From contig NC_079244.1 in the NCBI RefSeq assembly GCF_028009165.1, positions 1,612,001 through 1,676,000 on the forward strand: DNA of 64,000 nt, written 5' to 3'. The DNA comes from Akanthomyces muscarius (lineage: Eukaryota > Ascomycota > Sordariomycetes > Hypocreales > Cordycipitaceae). This document shows positions 1 through 11,147 of this stretch, one piece after another. Below the pieces are notes generated by a model. The model ran no database searches. It had not been told where the DNA came from and was given only the letters and a program-made list of their open reading frames with translations. Both the position numbers and the translations under genes were made by a program. The stretch's first letter is position 1. The number at the start of each line of letters is the position of its first letter.

Positions 1-1
1 C

Positions 2-1999
2 AGTGGTCCCCCATCGCGGCAACGAAACGCAAACCAAAGCGAGCTCGCGCCGATTCGCGAAAAATACAAAGGCTTAGTGCGGCAGCTGCCGGCCAAGACG
101 TACATCGATCGACTCGTCAGCATGTATTTTGAAGACTTGCATCACCAATACAACTTTATAGACCAGAAAATCTTCTTCGAGCAGCTCGAAGAGTGGAACC
201 AGCTCCCGTTCCAGCTGCTGTCGTCGCCCGAGGAGCTGCGGCCCGCGATGCGCTTCTTCCCCGCGCTGTTGTTCCAGATTCTAGCCACGGCGCTGCTGCT
301 ACTGCCCCCAGGGACGCCGGATCCAGTGTTTGACTCGCTCAAGTATGCGGGCGGGATGACATTTGAGAACTTGGCGACGGATTACAGTGATTCGGGCGCG
401 GCAATAGTCAATTTGTTTGGCAAGAACGCGCTAGACGAGGTGACAGTGCAAGCGCAGTTTATACGAGCGCTGTTTCAAAAATACACGGCTCATGTGATTG
501 AGTGTGTAAGTACAATTTTCTGGGCTGTCGTGATTCTTTGGTGTTGGTACTGATGCTTGGACAGTGGCATGGCATTGCGGCGGCCATTCGCGATGCTCAA
601 GAATTGGGCATGCACCGCGATTCTCTAGATCCGAAACCCGAAGACTCGAATGTCGAAAGTATACTGAAAAATCAGTGGCGCATATTACATCGAAGGAAAA
701 TGTATATGATGCTCATTTCATGGTGCGTTGCCTCTGCCTCCACTGTTTGTACCATTGCCGCTGGGCTGACTAGTGCTACATAGGGATGTCAACATGGCAG
801 TCTTTCTGGGCCGTCCGGGCAGCGTTGTGTGGGCGCATGGACTTCCTTCACTGCCGATAGATGCACCGACGCCAGTAGACTGCTGCAAGACGCCAATAGA
901 GTCACGCGACGAGTCGGTCGACCCGCCGACACTAATCACGCGCCAGATATTTCTCTTCAAAGTCGGCGATACGCTCCGTTATGTCCTCGATCTCGAACCG
1001 GACGGGTCTCACCCTAAGGACTTTTCCAAAGTCGACCATGTGCATCAGCTTATGAATACTCTCCACGACGACACGCCGGCTGCGTTTCGGCTTGAGAATC
1101 CGGACCGTCGATGGGACGACCACCCGGAGTGCTCGCGATGGATTCACAACACTCGACTGTACCTGCAGCAGCTGCATTTCTTCGGTATCATGGCGCTTCA
1201 CCGGCCGTACATTTTCCATCGCAAGGAGAGCCGCGTGGCGGCGCTGCGGGCAGCCGTTAACATGCTGGGGATCCAGCGCAAGACCTTTGACGGTCTACCG
1301 TTGGTCCAGTGGCGCGGTTTCCACCTTTTCTTTGGCAGCTTTGACGCCGTTGTAGTCATTGCCTCTGTCTTCATCCTCTTCCCTCACGAGAGCCCCGAGC
1401 TGCGCGACAGCGCTGTGCGGCGCTTCCACTGGACCATTGCCAAGTTTGAGGCGATTCGGGAGCACAACGCCGTAGCGCGCGCCGCACAGGGCGTACTCAA
1501 CGCAATCAAGTCGCGGTTCATCAAGGCTGTCGGCAACGATACGCCGGGGCCAAGCCCTGACTCGGACGCTACGTCGCCACTACTGAATGGACAGGCAGCG
1601 GACGAGACGCCAGACAGCAGTCGGACAGGCCTGACGGCAAGTAGTGGCAGCAACACTTCGTCGAACAACCTATCTCTAGGCATCTCGCCCAGTGACGGAA
1701 GCAGCGCGATGGGGTCGTGGGCGAACAACGCCAGCACGGATGGCGTGAATGGATGGTCACTGCCGGAAGACAGCTTGTCTACGCTGGCACCCATCTATCC
1801 CACATCAGATCTCTTCTTCAACGACCTGGTGGCGAAATACGGCGAGGCAGATATGGCGAACTGCACACTGGACCAAGTAAGTGCGCAGCAACCATCGGCT
1901 GATGGTTTCGGCCTGTCATGTCAGTTCGATGGAGACTTTGCGGCGGATAACACGTTCTGGCAATTCATGAACCAGTTCAATCCAGACTTCACGGGTTGA
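2..1999 (+). CDS. Zn2Cys6-family fungal transcription factor, 5' end cut by window
   Basis: The reading frame is open from base 2, so the gene begins outside the window and the N-terminal zinc cluster is not seen. Exons are 2-505, 565-722 and 784-1999; the introns are 59 and 61 nt with GT/AG ends and both joins keep frame. About 625 residues are visible. The sequence reads like the fungal-specific transcription factor (middle homology) domain: a helical stretch with YIDRLVSMYF, DPVFDSLKYAG, then RDAQELGMHRDSLDPKP, VFLGRPGSV, LPSLPIDAP and MALHRPYIF, all hallmarks of this regulator family. The C-terminal third is Ser/Asn/Gly-rich and acidic, like an activation region. The stop is TGA after NPDFTG. 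Family known, target genes unknown. The neighbours do not form an obvious regulated cluster. Confidence 0.85.
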
Positions 2000-3462
2000 G
2001 CTTCTATTGCAAGCAAGATATAGTCAGCGGGCTGAGCACTAGAGGGCAAGCATGCAACAATGACTATGAAGCGTCCCAAGGAGGTTCGTCGCACTATATG
2101 CTAGCGCAGGTTGATTCCAAATTTAGACGAGATTCACGATTACTATATGATACCGAAATGGAGCACAATGTTTGCAGATTTCGCACCAGGTTCAAAAGAC
2201 AAAAGGACAGTGCAGATGTGGTGATTTCTACGGATTGATGTCAGGCGTGGCTCAGTCAGTGACACGCACTAGCGGCTAACAGGGCCGATTTTGCAGCGAT
2301 TTCGTATAATGCAGAGAGCTGCAGGTTACGGGATTGCATAACAAGGAGAATGTGGAAAGCATAACTCCAGCAATAGCGCCCGCACAAGCGGGTGATGCAA
2401 ACAGTACTATTATTAGAGAAGCGGCACTTGCGACACAGCCTTGGGGTACACAGAGTGCCAACTCGGGGGGGTATTCTCCAATGCGCAGACCATGGAAGAA
2501 TCAAACCTGCAAATGTGTAAATGAGGAGCTTGGGATTGGTCCATTCTCCAGCTTGGCCAAGCATCCACCTTTGTGCACATCGTGCGATTCATGGGGCATA
2601 TGACATCTGAGAGGGTTGTGGCACGTTGCATTGGGGGCTAAGCATAGGTAGTGTTAACCGCTGGAGGCCGAAATTGGCAAAAGCGATCGGACGTGATTGG
2701 CAAACAGGCACGGGGAGGTGAAACAGAACAGGCAGTTCTGGACAGACGCCACACGGCAAGAAGGCTCACATGTGTCTTGAATGCCTTCTGTCATTGTTGA
2801 CTTTGTCAGTGGTGGTGAATGACAAGGCTACCTTTGGCGCCCGTAATAGTGTTGAGACGTGCAGTGCAGTGCAGGGGACATGCCGATGTGTTCCGGGGGG
2901 CGTGTCTCCAATCAAATGCGACACGATATCCCGAGCTGAGTATTCTTCATTAAATTAAATGCAGCATAGATTAAGTGCAGGATTCTACAAATACTACCTG
3001 CACCAGTAATTTCAGGCCCCCTTCCCGGACAAAAGAGCCAGAGACTCAACTTGATCAACAGTAATTCAAGTGCACAATAATTATTTACGAGCATCGCTTG
3101 AAGAAAAAAAAAATTGGGGCACTTTAACAGAACTGGGGGCAATTTATTCCCTTTTCTGGGGCACGACGAGGCGACGCGCTAACAGGTTTGGTTCGTCTTG
3201 AAAGAAAAAAAAAAAAAAAGGCAGAAAAAAAGCCGCCCAAATCATCTCGTGATTGGCAATTGCGGCCTGCTTTCTGCCACAGCGTCTAACGCGAAACCTG
3301 CACGGAAGAGTACACCCTGCAGATTCAGGTGTCGCCTGTTGCTGCCGATTTAATTGATTTCGCTAGCCTCACTTGCGGCTCACATTTTTTCCTCTCTTCC
3401 TCTAGCTTCGTGCCGGGTACGCTACACTACGATTTCTCCCGACTCGATATAACTTATTCCGA

Positions 3463-3501
<39 letters not shown>

Positions 3502-3551
3502 CTTCAAGCGAAACACCCATAGCGATCATTTTAAAAGATATAACCGGCATC
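2000..3551. other. Intergenic region, no gene seen
   Basis: About 1.55 kb between the regulator and the CCCH gene. It holds short uninformative reading frames, A-rich runs near 3100-3115 and 3204-3219, and towards the end the leader and promoter of the next gene, including a GCAC microsatellite. I see no conserved coding sequence. Confidence 0.6.
3463..3497. repeat. (GCAC)n microsatellite
   Basis: More than eight tandem copies of the tetranucleotide GCAC, lying 55-90 nt before the start codon of the CCCH zinc-finger gene, so probably in its 5' leader or core promoter. Likely variable in length between strains. Confidence 0.9.
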
Positions 3552-5503
3552 ATGTCGAAACCGGCACCCTCCAAGCCGGCCCCGAGCCAGAGCCAGAGTC
3601 CGAGCAATCTCATGAATTTTGTCAACCGCTACAACGACTTGATGGTTGTCCGCGACTCCACAGATAAACTTATTGAGGTATGCAGCTGTCGCCGTTGGAG
3701 CAGTCGAGCAAGCATGGTGGACTGCAGAGTGGCACAACTGACACGGGCTCGCCTCTCCCACGCTGCAGGATACTCTATTATACTGCCAGGGCCTCGAGCG
3801 CGCGCTGAATCAGGAGACGAATCGCCTCGAGGGCGAGCTGCGCAACTGCCAGGTCGACCTCGCCGAAGCCAACGCCTCTCGCCGCGAGTTCGAAAAGAAG
3901 CTATCACGCTACGAATCCGAGATGGGCGCTCTATATACGGAAAATAAAACATACAAGGTGGGTTGCCGTGCTGGTGGCTGTCGTGGTTGCACCCGCTTGG
4001 GCAGCGACCATTCTGCGCAAACGCCCAAGGGCAAACGCACAGCCAGCGTCTGAAAGAGAGGCATCGACTCTGACACGGGACACACACGCAGAATCGAAAT
4101 CCATATATTGTCGTCTTGATTGACGGAGACGGTCTTTTGGTGAGCCCTGTCGCCGACACCGTATGAGGAAGCAAGATTAACACGGCCTCTAGTTTCAGGA
4201 TGCTTGGATACGACAGGGCGTAGAAGGCGGCAAAAAGGCGGCCAATGCCCTCCATAGTTCTGTCGCACGGCAGTGGACCGGCAAGAGCCAAAATATGCAG
4301 ATTATCGCCAAGGTGGTCGCCAACTGCGCCGGCCTCGCCCGCGCGCTCAACAGCAACGACTTTCGCGACTTTGCCGCTGGCTTCACCCAGGGCAATGCCG
4401 CCTTTGACTTTGTCGATGTCGGCAACGGCAAGGAGCGTCGCGCGGACTCCAAGATTCGCGGTATGCTCTACTTTTTTTCCTTTACACGTGCTTGCCCTGG
4501 TACTCGTGTCTTGCTAAACTTGGTTCCACTAACATGGCATGGCATTAGACAACATCCGCTGGCACCTGCAAAATCTCAACTGCCGACAGATCCTTCTCGG
4601 CGTCTCCCACGACGCTGGCAACGTTACCTTCATCGAGGACCTCTTCCGCGCTGATGTCAGTGCCCGCGATCGCATCAGCCTCATCGAGGGCGGCGCCGGC
4701 CTCTCTGCAGACCTCAAGGCCACCGGCGCCAACACGACGCGTCTCGACAAGGACATCTTCCGTGCCGACAAGCTCGTGGAGCGCACCTCGGCTTATGCCG
4801 CGGCCGCGATTGGACCGCGCACCGCCAGCCCCGCTGGTAGTGTCGCCTCGAGCGGCGGCGGTGGCGGCGCCAGCTCGTCGACGTTTTCGTACGCCAATGC
4901 TATCATCAATGGCACGCCGCCGCCGACGATGAGCATCCCGCTCGCGCCCAACAAGCCCAGCCCGCGCTCCAAAGCAAACGGGGCGTCCTCGTCCTCGCCT
5001 TCGCCCTCGCCCGGTGGCGGCCCGCCACAGTATCAAAAGATTCCGCCACAGCAGCCCGACTGGAACCCCGGCGCGCGCGGTCTGGACGAGCCCATCATCG
5101 TCAACGTGGCGGTGATGGACGCCGTCAAGAAGCGCAAGGACACGGACAAGCTGTGCAACAACCACTTTCTGCGTGGTCCTTGCGCCAAGGGCGAGGGCTG
5201 CAATTTTGTGCACGACTACAAGCCCAACAGCGAGGAGACTAATGCGATTGCCGTCCTGGCGCGCCAGAATCCGTGCACGCACGGCCAGGACTGCGAGAAC
5301 TGGGAATGTATATACGGACACCACGTGAGTCTCTATTTGAATTCTCCTGCAGTCTCTGTGTTGTGAAAATGGCTAACATTTGTGTGTGTTTCAAGTGCCC
5401 GAGTATCAGAGATGGTGTTTGCACCCATCCCTATTGTAAATTTGACGAGGAGCAGCATCCTCCTGGGACGAAGTTCACCTCATCCAAGTCGTCGAATCGG
5501 TAG
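3552..5503 (+). CDS. Tandem CCCH zinc-finger protein
   Basis: Six exons: 3552-3677, 3769-3957, 4092-4139, 4193-4460, 4549-5324, 5396-5503; all joins keep frame and give 504 residues. Residues about 43-105 form a charged, probably coiled-coil segment (LEGELRNCQVDLAEA). From residue 106 comes NPYIVVLIDGDGLLF, the start of a conserved fungal domain with an Asp-x-Asp strand that resembles NYN/PIN-like folds. A Gly/Ser/Pro-rich linker follows. The C terminus carries a classic C-x8-C-x5-C-x3-H finger (CNNHFLRGPC...CNFVH), then a C-x5-C-x4-C-x3-H finger (CTHGQDC...CIYGH), and a third Cys-rich unit split by the last intron. Such fingers usually bind RNA or, in some fungal proteins, DNA. The 48-nt exon 3 is unusually short. 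Nucleic-acid binding is well supported; the exact role is unknown. Confidence 0.85.
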
Positions 5504-6257
5504 AATCAAAACGATAAAGTGCTAGCTCCATCTTCCTTCTGAGCGGCGAACTCGAATGAGTTTCATCCTCTGTGAAGAGAAGAAGAGGATGCTTGCTCCG
5601 GCCAACTCAAGAAAATTGTATCAGTTGTCCTGATTTTGTTCCTTTCATGTATAGGTTTTGCTCGGAAGGGGAGCGACAAAAGGGCACGCGGAAAAGCGAT
5701 TTCGGCTTGCTCAGCTAATATTGCTTTCTCATGCTCTTTTTTTTTTTTTTGCTCTCTTTTTGCTCTCTGTTCGAGAACACTTCTTGAGCTGTGTTATAAT
5801 TGTTTTTCTATATTTTTCTCGTCGTTTCTGGATATTCAGAATGGGTAGTCAGGACTACGATTCTTGCCAGTCAAGCGAGGGGGGGCCTTTGCTTTTCACA
5901 CAGAGCTGTCTAGCTTGGTACAGCCCGATTTTTTGCCATGTAAAGCTTTCGAGCTGTGGCGTAGCTTTTTTGCTTGTACTAGTATTGGAACAATGGCAGT
6001 TTCTTTAGAATGAGCTTTGTTTTGAAGAAGAAAGATTGGCAATTTCTATTCCTGGATTTTGCACATATGATCTATCGAGTTGCTAAACTACGATTGGTGA
6101 ACAGTGGTGGCCCGGGGCCCCTCCGTCGACATACAAATTTGGACCTGTAGGGCGCGCCGTCGCCGCCGCCGCCGATAACACGGCCACGTTTCTCCGTTGA
6201 CGACCGGCCAATTTACAATCCGCTATTCACCATTTTCAGCCTTGTCATTGAAAAACC
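5504..6257. other. Intergenic region, 3' UTR plus promoter
   Basis: T-rich sequence (a T13 run near 5738-5750) after the CCCH gene, then a GC-rich stretch with GCCGCC repeats near 6160-6173 before the methyltransferase start. No coding signal seen. Confidence 0.5.
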
Positions 6258-7292
6258 ATGGAGTCTCCTATCCTCATCCTAGACGGCGGGCTGGGCACAT
6301 CACTCGAGCAAAAGTACGGCTGCAAGTTTGACCACGGCACGCCGCTCTGGTCGTCGGACCTGCTCGTCTCCGACCCGGCGCGGCTCCGGCGGTGCCAGGC
6401 CGACTTTGGCCGCGTGCCCGTCGACATTCTCCTGACGGCGACCTACCAGGTCTCGGCGGCCGGCTTCGCCGCGACGCGCGATCCAGAGAAGCAGGAGCCG
6501 GGCATCTCGCGCGCGCGCATCCCGCTCTACATTGACGAGGCGCTGCGCGTCGGCCACGCAGCAAAGGCGCCGGACGCGCGGCTCGCGCTCAGCGTCGGCC
6601 CGTACGGCGCGTGCATGGTCCCGAGCCAAGAGTACAGCGGCGTCTACGACGACGCGCACAGCTCGCAGGAGGCGCTGCTCAGGTGGCACGCGGACCGGCT
6701 GCGGCTGTTTGCGGCGGTCGACGACGTGCAGGGCAGGGTCGGCTACGTGGCGCTCGAGACGGTGCCCCGCGTCGACGAGATCATCGCCATGCGCCGCGCG
6801 CTGTCGGCGACGGAGGCGCTGTCCGCGCTTCCGTGCTGGATATCGTGCCTGTTTCCCGGCGACGACGGCGTCCTCCCGGACGGCGGCTCCGTCGAGGCGG
6901 CGGTGCGCGCCATGCTCGATCCCGCCGTGGCGTCACCGGCATGGGGCGTGGGCATCAACTGCACCAAGGTCCACAAGCTGGACGGCCTGCTGCGGCGCTA
7001 CGAGGATGCCGTGGGAATGCTGCTCCAGGAAGGGGTGGTGCAGGGCGGGTGGCCGGCGCTGGTGCTGTATCCAGACGGGACGAACGGGGAGGTGTACAAC
7101 ACGACGACGCAGACGTGGGAGCGGCGGCAGGGGGGGGAGGGAGAGGGAGGGGAGAGGGTGCCGTGGGCGAAACAGCTCGCAGAGGTGGTGAGGGCGACGC
7201 GGAGACGTGCTCGTTGGAGGCAGATTGTCGTGGGCGGGTGTTGCATGGCTGGCGCAGAGGACATTGCGGCTCTGCGGGCAGAGCTCTTATAA
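6258..7292 (+). CDS. Homocysteine S-methyltransferase
   Basis: Intronless gene of 344 residues; the start ATG sits in a strong context (ACCATGG). The family transfers a methyl group from S-methylmethionine or S-adenosylmethionine to homocysteine to make methionine, using a zinc ion that activates the thiol. The N terminus ILDGGLGTSLE is the family's opening strand. The zinc ligands are visible: Cys235 in GVGINCTKVH and the Cys328-Cys329 pair in VVGGCCMAG near the C terminus. SVGPYGA and ALETVPRVDE also match the barrel. Length is normal (about 310-350). A Gly/Glu-rich insert (QGGEGEGGERV) lies before the last helices. Cytosolic; no targeting signal. Methionine salvage or recycling is the probable role. 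The coding region is strongly GC-rich at third positions, unlike the flanking DNA. Confidence 0.93.
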   Translation: MESPILILDGGLGTSLEQKYGCKFDHGTPLWSSDLLVSDPARLRRCQADFGRVPVDILLTATYQVSAAGFAATRDPEKQEPGISRARIPLYIDEALRVGHAAKAPDARLALSVGPYGACMVPSQEYSGVYDDAHSSQEALLRWHADRLRLFAAVDDVQGRVGYVALETVPRVDEIIAMRRALSATEALSALPCWISCLFPGDDGVLPDGGSVEAAVRAMLDPAVASPAWGVGINCTKVHKLDGLLRRYEDAVGMLLQEGVVQGGWPALVLYPDGTNGEVYNTTTQTWERRQGGEGEGGERVPWAKQLAEVVRATRRRARWRQIVVGGCCMAGAEDIAALRAELL

Positions 7293-7614
7293 GGGGGGTG
7301 GGACAAGATTTGATTTTTGGGGATGATTAGAAATACAGCATTCAATTGACAATATATGCGCTTTTTGTCGTTATTCAGAAAAATTCCCCACGACCCAATG
7401 GCCGATAAGACTCGCCTATGTTATTTTCAGCATGAGCTGTCGATGGGTACCAAGTTTACATCTCCATCCGCCCCCCCACATTTGCGGTTTAAACCATCAT
7501 GGAGGGGGGGCCAAAAAAAATGACGAGAGAGTTGACTAGTTGCAAACTTGCAACTTGCCAAGCTCAAATTACAGACCCCAAATTCGAAGAAGAAGAAAAA
7601 GCAAAGAAAAAAAA
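7293..7614. other. Short intergenic spacer
   Basis: A 322-nt gap between two same-strand genes, ending in a purine-rich A/G tract directly before the next ATG. It holds a 3' UTR and promoter only; no gene seen. Confidence 0.5.
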
Positions 7615-8561
7615 ATGTCCAAAGTCTTCATCGTCAGCGGCGCCAGCAAGGGCATCGGCGCCGCCGTCACGCGCCACCTCCTTGCGCAAAAGCACAAGGT
7701 GGTCCTGACGGCGCGCTCGCGGGACCTGCTCGAGAGCGTCAAGGCGGCGCACCCGGGCCAGGTGGAATACGTGGCGGGCGACATGGCGGATCCTACGGTG
7801 CGTCTTTCTTCTTCTTTGCCAGTGTGAACCTAAAGATTGGGAAGATAAAAAAGTCTGGGACTGATATTGCCAAGCTAGATTGCTACCAAGCTGGCCGAGG
7901 TGGCCGTTGACAAATTTGGCCGCATCGACGGCCTGGTGATTAACCATAGCGTGCTAGAGAACAAGACGATGGCGGAGATGAGCGTGGATAGTCTCAGAAA
8001 CATGTACGAGGTCAATGTCGTCAGCTGCTTCGCCATGGTAGGTCAAAAGATAGCCCCCATGAAGCGAAGGGATCAATGTTTGAAGAAACTAACCCTTTCA
8101 CAGGCCAAGGCGGGACTGCCTGAACTACGCAAGAGCAAGGGATGCGTCGTCTGGGTGTCCTCGGGCGCCGGCGTCAAGACGTATCAGGCCTGGGGCGGCT
8201 ACGGATCGTCCAAGGCAGCCATCAACTCCCTGTCTGGCCATCTCGCCATCGAGGAAAAGGACATTACGAGCATTGCCATACAACCCGGCCGTGTCGACAC
8301 CGACATGCAGCAGCTCATCAGGGACACGGGCTCCGGCACCATGGACAAGGCCGTCTACGACAATTTCGTGCAGGCCAAGGAGACTGGAATACTGCTGAAG
8401 CCAGAGCAGCCTGGCAACGTCATTGCGCGCTTTGTGGCCTCGCCGTCCAAGGAGCTCAGCGGCAAGTTTACAGCGTAAGGACAAGAAGCACCCGCAGTCA
8501 AGAATCTAGCTAACATGAACATAGTTGGAACTCACCTGAGTTGGCTGCCTACCAAGAGTAG
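7615..8561 (+). CDS. Short-chain dehydrogenase/reductase (SDR)
   Basis: Four exons: 7615-7797, 7879-8037, 8104-8474, 8525-8561, giving 249 residues. The frame hits TAA at 8476 if the last intron is read through; splicing at the GTAAGG donor adds the ending WNSPELAAYQE, typical of this SDR group, so I prefer the spliced form. Residues 9-15 (GASKGIG) are the Gly-rich NADP-binding loop, INHSVLENKT replaces the usual NNAG region, VSSGAG supplies the catalytic Ser, and YGSSK the catalytic Tyr and Lys. IQPGRVDTDM is the conserved post-catalytic loop. The family resembles the yeast Irc24/YIR035C group of small carbonyl reductases. The real substrate cannot be read from the sequence. Soluble, probably cytosolic. 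Confidence 0.9.
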
Positions 8562-9831
8562 CAGATGTGTGTCGAAGGGTTGGAGTAGATCACTATTATA
8601 AAACGCATTAGCCTCGTGTTTCAATCATATAGATGGCAAAACAGATAGATAAAGAGTTTTTTGCAATCAGTCGAAAGATGAAAAGCTCTTATTTTACTCC
8701 ACATGGTAAATTCAGTATTAGCATGGAATATAAGATTGTATCATCACAGCAAGGGTATCACGGCAGCAAGCAAATATAGTTCCTTACCATTTAAAGATTT
8801 GTATCCGTGTTGGTCGTCAACGGGCACCGATCGGTTGTGGTCAAGCACTCCTAGTCACCGACTTGTTAGCTTCGAGCTCGACAGAATTTGTGCAAGACGA
8901 CGCGGACGGTGTAGCCACAACTGGCGGTTGTGGTCATTTTCAGCAAATGTCAATTGGCTTTGACTTGGTCATTCGGCATCGGAAGCTTGTCGAACCTCCT
9001 AAGCCTGGGGCGACAACATATCTCATCATAGAAGACCAGAGACCGTGGCGGGACTTGGGGGGGGGTAGAGTGGTCGAGTTGGGATGTGCGCAAGCTTACC
9101 TATTGAAACATTGCCGGAGTAGAATTTAAACTGGCATCACATCAAATAGCACATCTTCGTAGTAGTCGTCAAGCTTGCAAAGAACGACAGCCAAAGAAGG
9201 CGGCGGGTGTGCGCGAAAGCTGCCATTCGTGGTGATGGAGAGAAGGAAAAGGCAGGAAATTTTCAGAGCCAAAATTTCTTTGTTAAAGGGTGCAGTTCGG
9301 AGCTGGTCCGTGCGCGCAGCTTTTTTTGGGTGGGCCGCTGGGAATTTTGGGCGTGCGAGGCTAGGCTGGTGGGTGACTGTGACGCTGTGAACGGCCACTG
9401 TGTGAGGGGCCTGATGCGCCCGGCAGCAGGCAAGCACGCGCGCCACTTTTGTGCCACAGAGGCTCCAGAGGCTCACAGCGTGGCAGCATGCTAGAAAGAC
9501 GCGCTCTGCTGCACGTCTCCCCTAAAAGAAGGCCCCTCCCCGCCTGTTGGCTACTTAAACTCGCCCAGGCACCTCCAAGCTCATCCAGCGCTACCCCACC
9601 ATCCCACCAGTCCAAGCAAGGCCCCCAAAGCTCCCGTCTCTCGTCGAATCCCTTTGCGACGACGAGCCTCTTGCTCCTGTTCGCCGCTCATTCGTGCGCA
9701 TTGCCGCCCGCATCTCCACGCGCTCTGCTTAGATGCCAGGGCCATCTCTTGCTTCCTTCGCCTTTTCTTCTCCTTTTCTTTAAATTTCTCAGCCGCTCGC
9801 TTGGCTTTTTCACCATCTGCACGTTTGCAAC
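8562..9831. other. Intergenic region with pyrimidine-rich promoter of NCB2
   Basis: About 1.27 kb. The last 300 nt before the NCB2 start are strongly C/T-rich (around 9560-9830), common in fungal housekeeping promoters. A G-run near 9057-9065 and scattered short frames are present. No gene recognised. Confidence 0.5.
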
Positions 9832-10622
9832 ATGTCGGACCACGAGTTTGGAGGTAAGGCTCCCTGCCAGATAAACAAGCCACTGACAAGCATGTCACTT
9901 GCGCCGCACCACCACGGCGCTGCGACTGCCACGGCCTTTTTTTTTTTTGCCCTTCACAAACTGTATCTTTTTTCGATTAAGCGTACTGACCGCATGTCTA
10001 GGCAATGATGACCTCTCACTGCCCAAAGGTACGTCAATACGAACTGCTGACGCTGCAAACAAACAAGAAACACGCACCCCATGCTCAGCGTATCTCTTTG
10101 TGTGGCAATGGCCCTTCCGTCCCCTCCCACGCGTCGCGACAAGGTCCCTAACTTGTGCAAAGCTACTGTTCAGAAAATTGTCACGGAAATCTTGCCGTCC
10201 TCGGCCGGTGTCGCCTTTGCTAGGGAGAGTCGCGATCTGCTCATAGAATGTTGCGTCGAGTTTATCACCCTAATCTCATCGGAGGCAAACGAGATTTCCG
10301 AAAAAGAGGCCAAGAAGACGATAGCCTGCGATCACATCACAAAGGCGCTCGAGCAGCTCGGCTTCTCCGATTACGTACCAGCCGTCATGGAAGCGGCAGC
10401 AGAACATAAAGAAGTACAGAAGGTACGTAGACATGGCAAAGAAGTCCATCCCGAGGATGCGACGTATATTCAATCTTCTAATCTCGTTGTTGAGTCTACT
10501 AACACGAACAGCAGGGGAGAGAGAAGAAATCAGACAAGTTCGCAAACAGCGGCATGTCTATGGAGGAACTCGCTCGTCTTCAAGAAGAACAGTTTGCTCA
10601 AGCCAGGCAGCGCCACGGTTGA
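9832..10622 (+). CDS. NCB2: Negative cofactor 2 beta (Dr1-like histone-fold protein)
   Basis: Four exons: 9832-9853, 10002-10028, 10163-10422 and 10515-10622, giving 138 residues. The first two exons are only 22 and 27 nt, so the N terminus (MSDHEFGGNDDLSLPK) appears only after splicing. The core LPKATVQKIV, then ARESRDLLIECCVEFI, NEISEKEAKKTI and ALEQLGFSDYV is the histone fold of NC2-beta, which pairs with NC2-alpha (Bur6) and clamps TBP on promoter DNA, repressing or tuning RNA polymerase II initiation. The tail GREKKSDKFANSGMSMEELARLQEEQF matches the family helix that contacts TBP. An acceptor 3 nt upstream (10512) would add one Gln; I prefer the form giving QKGREKK. Nuclear. Confidence 0.92.
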
Positions 10623-11147
10623 TCAATTACATCAAGCTATCTGATGTTCAGCTATTGTTCCATATTTTAGGCGTTTTAGAGGGTTTAAATACAATCTGAT
10701 TTTTATTCTTTCCCACATGCCGCCTCCGTGCTCCTCCGCCCATAGGCAGAGCCCGCTGGCAGGGTTTATCCTTGTGCAACAACATATTTCACGGTCCTAC
10801 ACGTCACCAAGAGCCGCGAAACATGGGGTTTGTATAGCCTAACAAAAATTCAGAATCATGCGTCCATATTCTTGGCTCATGTGGCCTTTTCTTTGTCGCC
10901 GTTTGTTGCATCTTCTTTCTCAGCAGCTCTTATCGATAAGCGTCGCAAAAATGATGTAACGCTGCGGTGGTGCCCTGAGCTGGGGCAAGACTTCTGCCTA
11001 CACCAAAACTAACTGACGAAACGAAGCGCGCCTTTGTTTTTCATTCGCTTCCATCTACCGTTGTCATTTTGTATCGCCACAATAGGACGAAGACGCCGTG
11101 AAAAGCATCAGCAGCGCTCCCGTGTCCCGCGCTGGGCTCGCTTCAAA
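10623..11147. other. Intergenic region
   Basis: A 525-nt gap between NCB2 and HST2 on the same strand: 3' UTR, then promoter and leader. No coding signal recognised. Confidence 0.5.

Noticed and set aside
4545..5324. 259-codon minus-strand frame inside the CCCH gene
   Set aside because: Shadow of a GC-rich coding exon on the other strand; translation is Ala/Arg/Gly/Val noise.
6532..7330. Two plus-strand frames of 219 and 239 codons overlapping the methyltransferase
   Set aside because: Out-of-frame, Arg/Ala/Gly-rich readings of the methyltransferase gene.
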